From Acinetobacter pseudolwoffii (lineage in GTDB: Bacteria; Pseudomonadota; Gammaproteobacteria; Pseudomonadales; Moraxellaceae): a stretch of DNA of 64,000 nt. Location of the stretch: positions 248,001 through 312,000 of the forward strand of contig NZ_PHRG01000001.1 of the NCBI RefSeq assembly GCF_002803605.1, written 5' to 3'. Made by a program: the position numbers and the translations under genes. The notes under the pieces were generated by a model that saw only the letters and a list, made by a program, of their open reading frames with translations, was not told where the DNA came from and did not search any database. How positions within the stretch are numbered: position 1 is the first letter of the stretch; every line of letters begins with the position of its first letter. Shown here piece by piece: positions 1 through 9,308 of the stretch.

Positions 1-870
1 ATTGCCTATGCATCATCCCTCGACCAAGGCGGCCCGATGGCACGCTCGGCGGAAGACTGTGCCTACCTGATGAACGTGATGGCCGGTCATGATGCCAAAG
101 ATTCAACGTCAATGAATCAAGTGGTTGATAACTATGTGGCGAACCTGAATGATACATCCGTCAAAGGTTTACGCATTGGTATTCCAAAACAGTACTTTAA
201 TGTTTCCGGCCTAGCTGAAGATGTTAAAGCACGTGTCGAAGAATCATTGAAAAAGTTAGAAGACATGGGCGCTACACTGGTTGAGATCGACCTCAACATG
301 ACCGAAAGCTACGTTCCGACTTACTACCTGATCGCACCTGCTGAAGCATCCTCTAACTTACAACGCTTTGACGGTGTGCGTTATGGCTACCGCTGTGAAA
401 ATCCAGTGGACTTGATGGACTTGTACAAACGTTCACGTTCAGAAGGTTTTGGTGCAGAAGTGCAACGTCGTATCCTGATTGGCACATATGCGTTATCCGC
501 GGGTTACTACGATGCATATTATGTGAAAGCACAAAAAGTACGTCGCCTGATCCAGCAAGATTTCCTTAAAGCCTTTGAATCTGTCGATGTGATTGCTGCG
601 CCATCTGCGCCAACGACTGCCTATAAAATTGGTGCGGATTTGACTCCGGTTGAAATGTACCTGGGCGATATTTATACACTTGCAGTGAACCTGGCAGGTC
701 TTCCTGCGATTAACGCGCCTGTTGGTTTTGACCAGAACAACTTGCCAGTTGGCTTACAGTTGATTGGGAATTACTGGTCAGAATCGCAATTGTTGTCTGT
801 GGTGCATCAGTACCAGCAAGCAACCGATTGGCATACACAACGCGCGGCAATTGCTGAGGAGAATGCATAA
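1..870 (+). CDS. gatA: Glutamyl/aspartyl-tRNA(Gln/Asn) amidotransferase subunit A, 3' part
   Basis: GatA is the glutaminase subunit of GatCAB. It releases ammonia from glutamine to amidate Glu-tRNA(Gln) or Asp-tRNA(Asn) in the cytoplasm. The reading frame is open from base 1 ([17 protein letters not shown]), so the gene starts upstream and 289 C-terminal codons are visible. The Ser-rich part of the amidase signature, with the nucleophile, must lie before the window. The C-terminal core is present ([20 protein letters not shown]). The stop codon overlaps the gatB start as TAATG, which implies translational coupling in a gatCAB operon. The ATG at 37 is internal and not a start. Family assignment is secure. 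Confidence 0.96.
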   Translation: MAYASSLDQGGPMARSAEDCAYLMNVMAGHDAKDSTSMNQVVDNYVANLNDTSVKGLRIGIPKQYFNVSGLAEDVKARVEESLKKLEDMGATLVEIDLNMTESYVPTYYLIAPAEASSNLQRFDGVRYGYRCENPVDLMDLYKRSRSEGFGAEVQRRILIGTYALSAGYYDAYYVKAQKVRRLIQQDFLKAFESVDVIAAPSAPTTAYKIGADLTPVEMYLGDIYTLAVNLAGLPAINAPVGFDQNNLPVGLQLIGNYWSESQLLSVVHQYQQATDWHTQRAAIAEENA

Positions 871-2351
871 TGGCTCAAGCTCAAAAATCGGCTAAACCAA
901 AATCTAACCTGATTGAGGGTTGGGAAGTCGTTATTGGTATCGAGATTCACACCCAGCTTGCCACCAATACCAAAATTTTCTCGGGTTCATCGACTGTATT
1001 CGGTAATGATCCAAACACCCAAGCCAGCCTTGTAGATTTGGCCATGCCGGGCGTATTGCCGGTATTGAATAAAGAAGTGGTGGATCTTGCGATTCGCTTT
1101 GGTTTGGGTATCGATGCCTATATTGATCAGGCCTCCGTATTTGCGCGTAAAAACTATTTCTACCCGGATTCGCCAAAAGGCTACCAGATTAGCCAGATGG
1201 ACAATCCGATTGTGGGCTTGGGTCATATCGACATCCAGCTTGAAGATGGCACGGTTAAACGGATTGGCGTAACCCGTGCGCACCTTGAGGAAGATGCAGG
1301 TAAATCGATTCATGACCAGTTCGAAGGTATGTCAGGCATTGACTTGAACCGTGCCGGTACGCCGCTGCTTGAAATTGTTTCTGAACCAGATATGCGTTCG
1401 GTTGAAGAAGCGGTTGCTTATATTAAAGCGATTCATACGCTGGTGCGCTGGTTAGGCATTTCTGACGGCAACATGGCAGAAGGTTCGTTCCGTTGTGACT
1501 GTAACGTGTCTTTACGTCGTCCGGGTCAACCCTTCGGTACGCGTTGCGAATTGAAAAACCTGAACTCATTCCGTTTTATTGAACAAGCGATCAATGTTGA
1601 AATTGAACGTCAAATGGAAATTCTGGAATGGGACGGCACCATTGATCAGGAAACGCGTTTATTCGATCCTGTGAAGATGGAAACGCGTTCAATGCGTTCA
1701 AAAGAAGAAGCCAACGATTACCGTTATTTCCCTGACCCTGACTTGTTGCCTGTGGTGATTGCGGATGAACAAATCGAAGCAATCAAAGCCACCATGCCTG
1801 AGCTGCCTGCGGCACGTCGTGCGCGTTTTGTGGCGGACTTTGGCGTGACTGAGTACGATGCTCACGTTCTAACGCTTACTCGTGAAATGTCAGAGTTTTA
1901 TGAAGAAGTCGTGAAAGCTGCTGGCGGCGCTGCACAAGGCAAGATTGCTGCAAACTGGGTGATGGGCGAATTCTCAGGTGCTTTAAACAAAGCTGGCTTA
2001 GATTTGTCTGATTCTCCTGTTTCTGCGGAGAAACTTGGCGGTATGATCGCACGTATTGTCGATAACACCATTAGCGGTAAGATCGCGAAACAAGTGTTCG
2101 GCTTTATGTGGGATGAAGGCAAAACTGCGGACGAGATTATTGCTGAAAAAGGCTTGAAACAGGAAACTGATACAGGCGCGATTGAAGCGATTATTAAGGA
2201 AGTACTTGCTGCCAATGAGAAGATGGTTGAAGAGTATAAATCTGGTAAAGAAAAAGCTTTCAATGGTCTGGTTGGTCAAGTGATGAAAGCATCTAAGGGT
2301 AAAGCTAACCCTGCTCAAGTGAATGAGTTGATGAAGAAATTGATTGGTTGA
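870..2351 (+). CDS. gatB: Glutamyl/aspartyl-tRNA amidotransferase subunit B
   Basis: GatB activates the misacylated tRNA with ATP and accepts ammonia from GatA. The predicted 493 residues match the usual bacterial length. The GatB core contains [13 protein letters not shown] and [12 protein letters not shown], and the C-terminal third is the helical YqeY-like tRNA-binding tail. The start overlaps the gatA stop, and a strong hairpin follows the stop, so this is the last gene of the operon. Codon use is like gatA and typical of a core gene. Nothing is disrupted. Confidence 0.98.
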   Translation: MAQAQKSAKPKSNLIEGWEVVIGIEIHTQLATNTKIFSGSSTVFGNDPNTQASLVDLAMPGVLPVLNKEVVDLAIRFGLGIDAYIDQASVFARKNYFYPDSPKGYQISQMDNPIVGLGHIDIQLEDGTVKRIGVTRAHLEEDAGKSIHDQFEGMSGIDLNRAGTPLLEIVSEPDMRSVEEAVAYIKAIHTLVRWLGISDGNMAEGSFRCDCNVSLRRPGQPFGTRCELKNLNSFRFIEQAINVEIERQMEILEWDGTIDQETRLFDPVKMETRSMRSKEEANDYRYFPDPDLLPVVIADEQIEAIKATMPELPAARRARFVADFGVTEYDAHVLTLTREMSEFYEEVVKAAGGAAQGKIAANWVMGEFSGALNKAGLDLSDSPVSAEKLGGMIARIVDNTISGKIAKQVFGFMWDEGKTADEIIAEKGLKQETDTGAIEAIIKEVLAANEKMVEEYKSGKEKAFNGLVGQVMKASKGKANPAQVNELMKKLIG

Positions 2352-2370
2352 TCTGATTTTTCTTTAAAAG

Positions 2371-2395
2371 AAAACCCGCGAAAGCGGGTTTTTTT
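2371..2395 (+). terminator. Rho-independent terminator after gatB
   Basis: Stem AAAACCCGC / GCGGGTTTT with GAAA tetraloop, followed by a T run. It starts 20 bases after the gatB stop. The complement also ends in a T-rich stretch, so it may serve the convergent SIR2-like gene too, though that gene's stop lies just to its right. Confidence 0.93.
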
Positions 2396-2396
2396 A

Positions 2397-3368
2397 TTAC
2401 CATGATGTATATTGAGTAATATCTGGCATTCTCTGCAAGGTGACATTAGCACCTAGCTCACTATCCCAAAACTGTTGACGCTGTTGAGTTGATTGCCCAT
2501 CACCGTCCCATTCAATAATTTTTTTATTTTTCGAACTAGCGTGTATCTTTAAAATTTTATTTAAATGAATATCGCAACCTGAGTATCCAAACAAAATTAT
2601 TTCTTTTACTTCACTCAAAGATAGAATCAAATAGCTCCAATAAGTTGATAAAACATCTGAAGCTGTGATTACACTTGGCTTATGAGGAATATGTGTTAAT
2701 ACTATGTGTTTACTACCAAAGATATTATTGGTTGAAATCTGTGAAGTTTTTAATTTATAGGTTATCCCGTTTATATCTTTAAATAATGGGCAGCCATGTA
2801 AATGCATATAATACCCAAAGTTACGTCTAAAATGTCTTTCCATGTTACTAGGTTTGAAACCAGTATCGTAAAAACCATCAACCAAATATCCTGAATAACC
2901 TTTACAAATCTCTTCCTTGATAAATTCATCATATAAAAGTTTATCGTAATTCAGGGTAGCAACATGTGAATTTGTATTTTTAATAAAATCAATTAATGCA
3001 TTCTTAAAGTTAATAGGTAAGGTATTTGACGAATCGAACAAATAAGAAGCTACAGTATGAATATATTCCTGAGTCGCCGCTGTAAATTCCTGCCCATAAT
3101 TTGAAAGCCAATGATCACCATTTACAGTGTTGGGATAATCATTTAGATAATCACAAGATGTCGACACTAGATATAATTTATCTAATTCCTCTTCAGACAC
3201 TGGACACTGACCCGAAGAAATACAATTTTGGATAAGATCACGATGTACTGTGTTATTCCATAATGTATCATCACTCCAAACAGTATTTAATGCATTTGTT
3301 AAAGAATAATGATTTGCATCAATTGCCATGCCTAAACCATTACCAAAAATTAAGAGTTTTCTATCCAT
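2397..3368 (-). CDS. SIR2-like domain protein, possible defence gene
   Basis: A 323-residue protein that looks like the SIR2-like (SIR2_2) group. It has an N-terminal nucleotide-binding-like start (LLIFGNGLGMAIDA), a central TLNYDKLLYDEF segment typical of these proteins, and a C-terminal GYSGCDIHLNKIL, which matches the GxSxxDxHLN motif. Members of the wider family degrade NAD+ during phage infection. That role here is inference, because no effector domain or partner gene is adjacent. It is convergent with gatB and clearly more AT-rich than its neighbour, which suggests horizontal gain. It could also be a solitary NAD-binding protein of other function. Confidence 0.7.
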   Translation of the reverse strand: MDRKLLIFGNGLGMAIDANHYSLTNALNTVWSDDTLWNNTVHRDLIQNCISSGQCPVSEEELDKLYLVSTSCDYLNDYPNTVNGDHWLSNYGQEFTAATQEYIHTVASYLFDSSNTLPINFKNALIDFIKNTNSHVATLNYDKLLYDEFIKEEICKGYSGYLVDGFYDTGFKPSNMERHFRRNFGYYMHLHGCPLFKDINGITYKLKTSQISTNNIFGSKHIVLTHIPHKPSVITASDVLSTYWSYLILSLSEVKEIILFGYSGCDIHLNKILKIHASSKNKKIIEWDGDGQSTQQRQQFWDSELGANVTLQRMPDITQYTSW

Positions 3369-3534
3369 GAAAAATTTATTTTCTAAAAAGATTGAATAGT
3401 ATTAAACATCAAAAAATTAGATAGTTACAAAAATATTTTCTCCAATAGATAGATTCTTGTATTTTCAGAACTCCCTTTTTCAAAAAACGACTTTATCAAT
3501 ATAATCTTTCTAAGCACTTTACTCCAAAAACAAC

Positions 3535-3624
3535 ATGATCATCAAAAAAGTATCCTCCATCGCTAAACTTGAAGACTTAGGGCGTATTCAACTCTCAAAG
3601 TCTTTCTTTATGCGTGATTTATAG
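3535..3624 (+). pseudogene. Short coding remnant (29 codons)
   Basis: A 29-codon frame starts MIIKKVSSIAKLEDLGRIQL and ends FFMRDL-stop. It reads like the beginning of a larger soluble protein, cut off where the hairpin repeats begin (about 3630). I do not recognise the parent family with certainty. It may be a chance frame, but its composition is protein-like and the surrounding 390 bp have no other gene. Confidence 0.3.
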
Positions 3625-3636
3625 AATCCCTCTAAA

Positions 3637-3720
3637 TCTCCCTTTAAAAAAGGGAGACTTTGTCATGTGATTAATTTGATACACGTGGTTCCCTCTCCTT
3701 TGACAAAGGAGAGGGTTAGG
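3637..3720. repeat. Two adjacent short palindromes (intergenic repeat)
   Basis: Two hairpins lie side by side. The first has arms TCTCCCTTT/AAAGGGAGA with loop AAA (3637-3657). The second has arms CCCTCTCCTTT/AAAGGAGAGGG with loop GAC (3691-3715). Both share the CTCCCTTT/CTCTCCTTT theme, and the GAGAGGGTTAGGGAGAGG tail follows. They resemble dispersed intergenic repeats rather than terminators, since neither has a proper T run. Confidence 0.6.
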
Positions 3721-3759
3721 GAGAGGATTTACTAGATCAAAAAGAATCTTACATCCCTC

Positions 3760-4248
3760 TTACAATCCCAACTTATTCAACAAATCCGGTGTCAAAAAAG
3801 TCTGTGCCACACGATTCAAATCGATATAACGCAGCACACCTTTGAGCTGATTATTGATTTCAGGATTCTTTAAAATTTCCTCGCCTGTGGTTTTACCCAA
3901 AGCCTGAAAACTATCGCCCACAGCCTGTAAACCTTCAGCTTGAATCACCGCCTTGGTCTGTGCTGAACATTGCTCCACTAAAATGCGCTGCAACACCGTC
4001 GCCAGATTCTTGTCTAATGCTTCCTTTTGAGTAGCGGTCACATTGCTAAAAGCCTTTAAATCGGGATGATTGCCCAATGCCACAAATGTCCATTGCAACA
4101 CCGTAGTTTTATCAGTGGCTGTAGTGGACTTCATCAAACAGTCACTCAGCTGATCGACCGTTGGGCCCGCCATCGTAACCTGTGCTGCTCCCAATAATGC
4201 TGCACCTAGAAAAAATAAACGAATACGAGAAAAACTTTTTAAACCCAT
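3760..4248 (-). CDS. Exported conserved hypothetical protein
   Basis: About 162 residues. The N-terminus has basic residues (KSFSRIR), a hydrophobic core (LFFLGAALLGAAQ) and a likely signal peptidase I site after TMA, so it is probably periplasmic. The mature part is mostly helical with two cysteines (DCLM, EQCS), which could form a disulfide. I know no function for it. The ATG at 4248 is preferred because AAGGAAG lies 6 bases upstream; upstream GTG codons are less likely. It is a single gene with free flanks. Confidence 0.65.
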   Translation of the reverse strand: MGLKSFSRIRLFFLGAALLGAAQVTMAGPTVDQLSDCLMKSTTATDKTTVLQWTFVALGNHPDLKAFSNVTATQKEALDKNLATVLQRILVEQCSAQTKAVIQAEGLQAVGDSFQALGKTTGEEILKNPEINNQLKGVLRYIDLNRVAQTFLTPDLLNKLGL

Positions 4249-4465
4249 CACCACTTCCTTTTAATATGACATCAGCATTTTGGCGCTGAAAATAGTTTCT
4301 TTGTATCATGTAAAAAGGAAATATACTGATAGAACTCTGTAAAACCTGAACTGGATTTAAAATTAATTCAGATGAAAAATTTCATCCCATCATGCTATTC
4401 ATTAGATGGTGATATTGATCGAGTAAACTTAGCGTTATTATTCAAATTCAAACAAAAAAATAATC

Positions 4466-4663
4466 ATGATGACTGCAAACACCTTCAACAGCATCCTTCC
4501 TTGGAGACTGGTTGTGTTCTTTAGCTTGACCGTATTGTTATTGATCCATCCTGTTTTTCGAAGATGGATGTTCGAATCGCGCGACCTGCCCAGCAAACGC
4601 AGTCGGATCTCATCCTCTATATCCGACCTGATTGAACTGATTTTTTATCCCATCTTATGGTGA
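4466..4663 (+). CDS. Possible small membrane protein
   Basis: A 65-residue frame with one strong hydrophobic segment (LVVFFSLTVLLLIHPVF) followed by a basic stretch (KRSRISS) and a hydrophobic end (FYPILW). No convincing ribosome binding site precedes the ATG. It sits alone on the plus strand between two minus-strand envelope genes. It could be a real small inner-membrane protein or a chance frame. Confidence 0.3.
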   Translation: MMTANTFNSILPWRLVVFFSLTVLLLIHPVFRRWMFESRDLPSKRSRISSSISDLIELIFYPILW

Positions 4664-4711
4664 ATCAAAATTATCATACGGATTCTGGATTAAATGCGTT
4701 TAATGCAGTGC

Positions 4712-5728
4712 TTATTTGATCTGTCTCAACATATTCTTCGCACCACTATGATTATAGTTGTTGGACAGATTCTGTAGCACACGCTTGGCCTGAGCTTTAG
4801 CATTCGGGAAACGGTTGGCATAGGCCGGAATTCCGTTCAGACAGCGAGCAACCAGCATGCCGGATTCAGTATAAACCCGAGTCCCCTCAGTCCCCTGCAA
4901 TTTGCCATAATTATAGGCACGCTGGGCATTATTACAGGCATTATTCAGGTTCTTGCCACTATTAATATCACGGCGTGCTGCCACATAGAGCTTCATCTGC
5001 TGCTGTTGGGGTGTTTCTATCACTGAAGCTCTCACGGGGACTACCGTCGTCGCGATCTGTTTTTTATCTAGCTCTTTTCTTTCTAATTCCTTTCTCTCTA
5101 ATTCTTTCCTTTCCTGCTCTTTACGCGCTGATTCTTTAAGTTCATTCGTGCTCTTCGTTACAGGCGTTTTTATCGATGCAGCAGTCTTTTTCTGGGTAGC
5201 GACAGTGTTCTTATTTGCAGCAAGGTAAAAGTTTCTTGCCTCAGTCGCACTCATCAACTTGGTCAGCAATCGAACACTACGGTTCTGGCTGGTTTTATCG
5301 ACCTGTCGTTCAGAAACCGGCTCGATCGAGACGAGCCAGCTTTCAGCCAGGCCATCCATACGACATTGATAGGCACCGCTTCCCTGTACCACACCTCGGT
5401 TTGTACTCAGGCGTTTGCGTTGGGCAGGATCTGCCACTGCATTAAAATTACTTCTATACAATAGGGAAAATTTACCGCCTTGTTCATGACAATATTGCGT
5501 CAGGATCGAACGCGGATACATGGCCTGAGTGCTGTTATTTTTCTGTGCTTGCCCCCAAAGATAAATATAATCTTTTGCACTGCCATCACGTTGATTCAAA
5601 GCCCGCTTGGCGATTAGCTCTTCCGGACTGGCAAAAGGATGTAAAACCCCTGATTTCAGCCGACTCACGCTATTACATCCCGCCAAGCCTATTGCCCCTA
5701 TTATTAGAATTATTACGTTTAGCTTCAC
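4712..5728 (-). CDS. Lipoprotein with KELER coiled-coil repeat
   Basis: A 338-residue predicted lipoprotein. A lipobox (IGLAGC, Cys18) follows the hydrophobic leader, so the protein is probably lipid-anchored. The N-terminal half is globular with several cysteines. Residues about 195-225 form a charged block with KELER repeated in tandem, likely a short coiled coil or stalk. The C-terminal domain (NNACNNAQRAYNYGKL, GMLVARCLNG) has paired cysteines. The tandem block is built from near-identical 15-base DNA units around 5070-5110 and may vary in copy number. The function is unknown to me. Confidence 0.75.
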   Translation of the reverse strand: MKLNVIILIIGAIGLAGCNSVSRLKSGVLHPFASPEELIAKRALNQRDGSAKDYIYLWGQAQKNNSTQAMYPRSILTQYCHEQGGKFSLLYRSNFNAVADPAQRKRLSTNRGVVQGSGAYQCRMDGLAESWLVSIEPVSERQVDKTSQNRSVRLLTKLMSATEARNFYLAANKNTVATQKKTAASIKTPVTKSTNELKESARKEQERKELERKELERKELDKKQIATTVVPVRASVIETPQQQQMKLYVAARRDINSGKNLNNACNNAQRAYNYGKLQGTEGTRVYTESGMLVARCLNGIPAYANRFPNAKAQAKRVLQNLSNNYNHSGAKNMLRQIK

Positions 5729-5966
5729 AGCAAATATCTCAACCCCAGATTCCCGTATAACATAGCCTAAATATCAGCAAACAACAAACACAAGATATTG
5801 ATAAGTATCAAATTTAAAAGATAAAAAGGAGGCACATCATTCACAACCCTATACATTATGCCAAGCCTCAGCCTATAAAAATTGAGATAAGCATCCTTCT
5901 GGCGCGTAGTTAAAGGATAAATAACAGCGGGATTGAATCAGAAATAAATAGAACACCACATAAAAA

Positions 5967-5996
5967 GCCGAAGAAAGATAGCAATCTTTCTTCGGC
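5967..5996 (-). terminator. Strong terminator hairpin without an upstream gene
   Basis: Stem GCCGAAGAAAGAT / ATCTTTCTTCGGC (13 bp), loop AGCA. On the minus strand it is followed by a T run (complement of the five A's at 5962-5966). The nearest minus-strand gene, sbmA, already has its own terminator at 6294-6323, so this hairpin may end a separate small RNA. Confidence 0.7.
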
Positions 5997-6293
5997 AGCT
6001 TATTCAGGATAACGGTACAGATCTTTATTATCATGTGTAAAAAATTACTTTTTACCCTCTATAGCATTGTCTGAACAAGATCAGCATCAGAATAATTTCC
6101 TCAACGTACACTTCTTATTTTTATACGTTAAACCGCTGGAAATTAAACTCCATCTTCGCTGGTCATTAAGATTCTAATCAGGAAAACCAGACCTGAATAC
6201 CCCTATATTGGGATATTTTGCTCCTATTTGATCTGATCTAACCAACGGTCAGATCAAGCTTTTCGATTAGATATTAACGTCGATTTAGATATA
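5997..6293 (-). other. Gap between two terminators, possible small RNA
   Basis: There is no credible reading frame in these 300 bases, yet they are bounded on the left by a strong minus-strand terminator and on the right by the sbmA terminator. A small dyad (GATCTGA...TCAGATC region, near 6228-6256) is present. A minus-strand small RNA ending at 5967 would fit. The rest of the gap between 5760 and 5960 shows nothing but the presumed promoter of the lipoprotein gene. Confidence 0.3.
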
Positions 6294-6323
6294 AAAAGCC
6301 AAAGATAAAATCATTTGGCTTTT
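6294..6323 (-). terminator. Terminator of sbmA
   Basis: Stem AAAAGCCAAA / TTTGGCTTTT with a 10-base loop, 28 bases past the sbmA stop. The T run is on the minus strand. Confidence 0.8.
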
Positions 6324-6350
6324 ACAATCTAATGGGTAACTTAGAAAAAA

Positions 6351-7544
6351 TTAATCCAGATGGGATTCAAATGCTTTTAAACGTTTATAGATCGACATCA
6401 GCTCAATAATGGTCGGCCACGATAAAATCAGATATTGGAAAGACTCACGTACTTTTCCAAATACATTCAGGATTTGCATCATCAAACCCAGGGTGATCGT
6501 TCCTGCTGCAATACTCGGAAACAGGATAAATAATCCATAGATATTGTCTAACTGTAAGTACCAGATCCGGACCAGGTTGAAATAGGCATAGTGAAAATAC
6601 AGACGGAAATAATTCCAGCGTACCCGGCTAAACAGTTCTTGCAGTGTCAGCGGATGAGCCCGATCAGCATGATCCTCTCCATACACCAGTTCTTTACGGT
6701 AAGCAGCCTCGACTTTCTGGTTATTAAACTCCAGTCCTGGCAGTTTCATCCCCACCACCATCAAAATGACGGTACCCAATACGGCCCATCCAATAGAAGC
6801 CCACATTAAAGCATGCGGTATTTCTCCCACAATTGGCAGAACCTTTACATGACTTGAAAGCTGGTACAGGATAGGCAGAAACGCCATCAATAACATCAAT
6901 GCTTCAATCAGGGAAACACTCAGCTGTTCCGTGGTTTTGGCAAAGCGCATGGTATCTTCCTGAATACGCTGGGATGCGCCTTCAATATGACGCAATTGTT
7001 CCCAATGTGCCGTGTAATAGTTATTCATCGCGGTACGCCAGCGGAACACATAATGGCTGACGAAAAACATATTAAATACGGCCAAAGTGACGTAAATCAT
7101 GGCGATATAAATAAAGATTAAAGCTTCTTGATAGAGAAGTGAAACATCACCGCCACCGCTGCCTAGCATTTTCTGGATCTGGTCATAAAACGGGCTATAC
7201 CATTCATTTAAAACGACATTGACCTGTACTCCAAACCAGATATTAAACAGGATAAAAGCCGAGCCCCAGACTGACCAACGCTGCCATGGATGTTGTGCTT
7301 TCCACGTCCAGAAGAGAGCAAATATGGCAGTGGCAAGAAAAAACCAAAGGTAGAACCAGAGAAACTTGGCTGACCAGAAACGACTGATACCGATAGCGAG
7401 ACTTTCCTCAGAATAGCCTTCAGGGAAACCCAAATAGACTCCCCATCCTGAACCGCCAGTATGCCAAAGCACAAGATTAAGGATAAACCACAAAATCAGG
7501 CTGCTAAAAAACCAGACGGGTTGCGGGAAAAATGACTTGAACAT
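6351..7544 (-). CDS. sbmA: SbmA/BacA-family peptide transporter
   Basis: A 397-residue inner-membrane protein close in length to E. coli SbmA (about 406). It takes up proline-rich antimicrobial peptides, microcins and similar compounds using the proton gradient. It resembles an ABC transmembrane domain but has no ATPase domain. Several hydrophobic helices are evident (FFSSLILWFILNLVLW, FLWFYLWFFLATAIFALFW, ALIFIYIAMIYVTLAVFNMF). Family blocks such as VLNEWYSPFYDQIQ and ESFQYLILSWPTIIELMSIYKRL (part of the C-terminus) are typical. It is monocistronic. Upstream, 7545-8054 is AT-rich and must hold the promoter. Confidence 0.92.
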   Translation of the reverse strand: MFKSFFPQPVWFFSSLILWFILNLVLWHTGGSGWGVYLGFPEGYSEESLAIGISRFWSAKFLWFYLWFFLATAIFALFWTWKAQHPWQRWSVWGSAFILFNIWFGVQVNVVLNEWYSPFYDQIQKMLGSGGGDVSLLYQEALIFIYIAMIYVTLAVFNMFFVSHYVFRWRTAMNNYYTAHWEQLRHIEGASQRIQEDTMRFAKTTEQLSVSLIEALMLLMAFLPILYQLSSHVKVLPIVGEIPHALMWASIGWAVLGTVILMVVGMKLPGLEFNNQKVEAAYRKELVYGEDHADRAHPLTLQELFSRVRWNYFRLYFHYAYFNLVRIWYLQLDNIYGLFILFPSIAAGTITLGLMMQILNVFGKVRESFQYLILSWPTIIELMSIYKRLKAFESHLD

Positions 7545-8054
7545 GCTGACCTAGTTCTCCTTCTATCTCTTGGTCATCCAAATGACGCCTAGTTTATTCT
7601 TATTTTAGACTTTTACTGTTATAAAGCATTAATTTTCAATTTAGTTTAAAAAATAACATAGCGATGCATAGTCCCTTATAAAATTTATTTTTATAGATTT
7701 TCAAAACGTATTTTTCTCTTAATGAGTCTTTTTATTCTTGATCAGCCTATCTAAAGCTCCAGAGGCAATCAGGCACATGAATCATCAAGTTTTTGCCTTA
7801 TGTATTTTTAAATCCTGTACATCAGTACGGCCTATCTGTTTTATTACAAACGAATATAACTTCTTAAGGTTCTATAAATAGAATAAAATCAAATACTCAA
7901 TAATGGTTTTATAGATGTTTAGATAAAAGGTTTTGCTACTACTGAAGTGAACAAATCATTGACCCAGTTCTCATTTTTCGCAGAAATAGTTAAATTTTCA
8001 AAAATCATGCTATGATTTAACTCTCGAAAAGTAATCTTATTCTGGAATAAAACT

Positions 8055-8249
8055 ATGGAAAGTTCGGTAATTGAATTACTTAAACCATTGACCTTAGAAA
8101 AGGAAAATTGCACCCCGATTATTTTTGAGGCAGGCACTGTTTTGAAAGTGGTCATGCAGACTCCCACCAGTCTTTTGGTCAGTAATGATGATGACTTTAA
8201 CTTCACAATTCCTTTAAAAGATGAAAATGAGCTGTGGAGAGAGCTCTAA
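8055..8249 (+). CDS. Small hypothetical protein
   Basis: A 64-residue acidic soluble protein (VIELLKPLTLEKENC, FEAGTVLKVVMQTPTSLLVS) whose alternating pattern suggests a small beta-barrel or SH3-like fold. A GGAAT sequence lies about 7 bases before the ATG. An overlapping minus-strand frame (7919-8206) is less protein-like. I do not recognise a family. Confidence 0.45.
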   Translation: MESSVIELLKPLTLEKENCTPIIFEAGTVLKVVMQTPTSLLVSNDDDFNFTIPLKDENELWREL

Positions 8250-9308
8250 GCACTTTCTCCATTTTGAACAGACGGGTTGTATCTGTGCCAGCTGCTGAAT
8301 TGATATGATACGGCCCTCAACTAAGCTTCCTTTTGAATGTAAGTTATCGTTATTTTATTCCCTTCTTAAAATTCATTTCTCTTCTTTTCTGAGAAGTCCT
8401 TAGCAGTCTAAGCGGGATATGATTCGTACAAAAAACAACTTTATAGTTGAAAATCCACCTATTTTTTGGCCTGGACTAAATAATTTTCACCCGTTTTTCC
8501 CTTTTTATGTAAGTTCCAGTACTTAAAGGATCTTCTTTCCTTACACACCTTTTCTTTAGCTTAACTTCATCTAAGCTCAACGTCTTGATTTTGAAACCTG
8601 AATATTCTAGCTATTTATGACCAGTAAATTAAAAAATATCAGTCTATATGAGTGACTTTTTATACCAAATGATAAAATTAAAAATCTAATAATGAGAAAA
8701 ATTTAAATCTGTAAAACTAATTTCAAAAACCCTTAAACATCGTCTAATTTGTTATATCCGATCTAAAGAAAATTATAGAGCAATAAATTATTATCCTGTA
8801 ACATTCTAATAGCCCCCATATCTTCATGACCTTTTATATATTTAAAAAATAATAATTTTCAACAGCTTGTCTTCTATTTTTTTCACTCCAAGAATAGGGT
8901 TAATTATTTTCATCCAAAAAATTCATTTTAAATAAAATTAACTTATATTATCTACATTTAAAATATATCAAATTTTAAAAATAAAATACCAAATTATAGC
9001 GATTAAAATTTCAAACAACTCAAGCAATCACATTGAATATTATGGCTTAAATAAAAAATAATCCTAAATAAAAATCAATTAATAAAAAAAAGTCAGAGCA
9101 TTATCTTTAAAATTTATTAAGAATAATATCTTTTACATGAAAAATATTTCCAAATTTTACAAAGTAACTGTACTTGTTAAAAATGTTTCTTTTCTGCACT
9201 TAAATCCAGTCTGTTAAATGAAATATGCTATAAATTTATTAGATTAAAAATTAATCAGGCAGTTTTAGATTATAAATTAATTTTATTTCAAATACTTAGG
9301 TAGAGTTT
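8250..9308. other. Long AT-rich intergenic region before otsB
   Basis: About 1.06 kb without a plausible gene on either strand. From 8620 on it is very AT-rich, with many A/T tracts. It must contain the otsB promoter. I see no clear repeat, tRNA or terminator in it. Confidence 0.6.

Noticed and set aside
7919..8206. Minus-strand 95-codon frame overlapping the small gene at 8055
   Set aside because: It has no family features, a poor start, and overlaps a more protein-like plus-strand frame.
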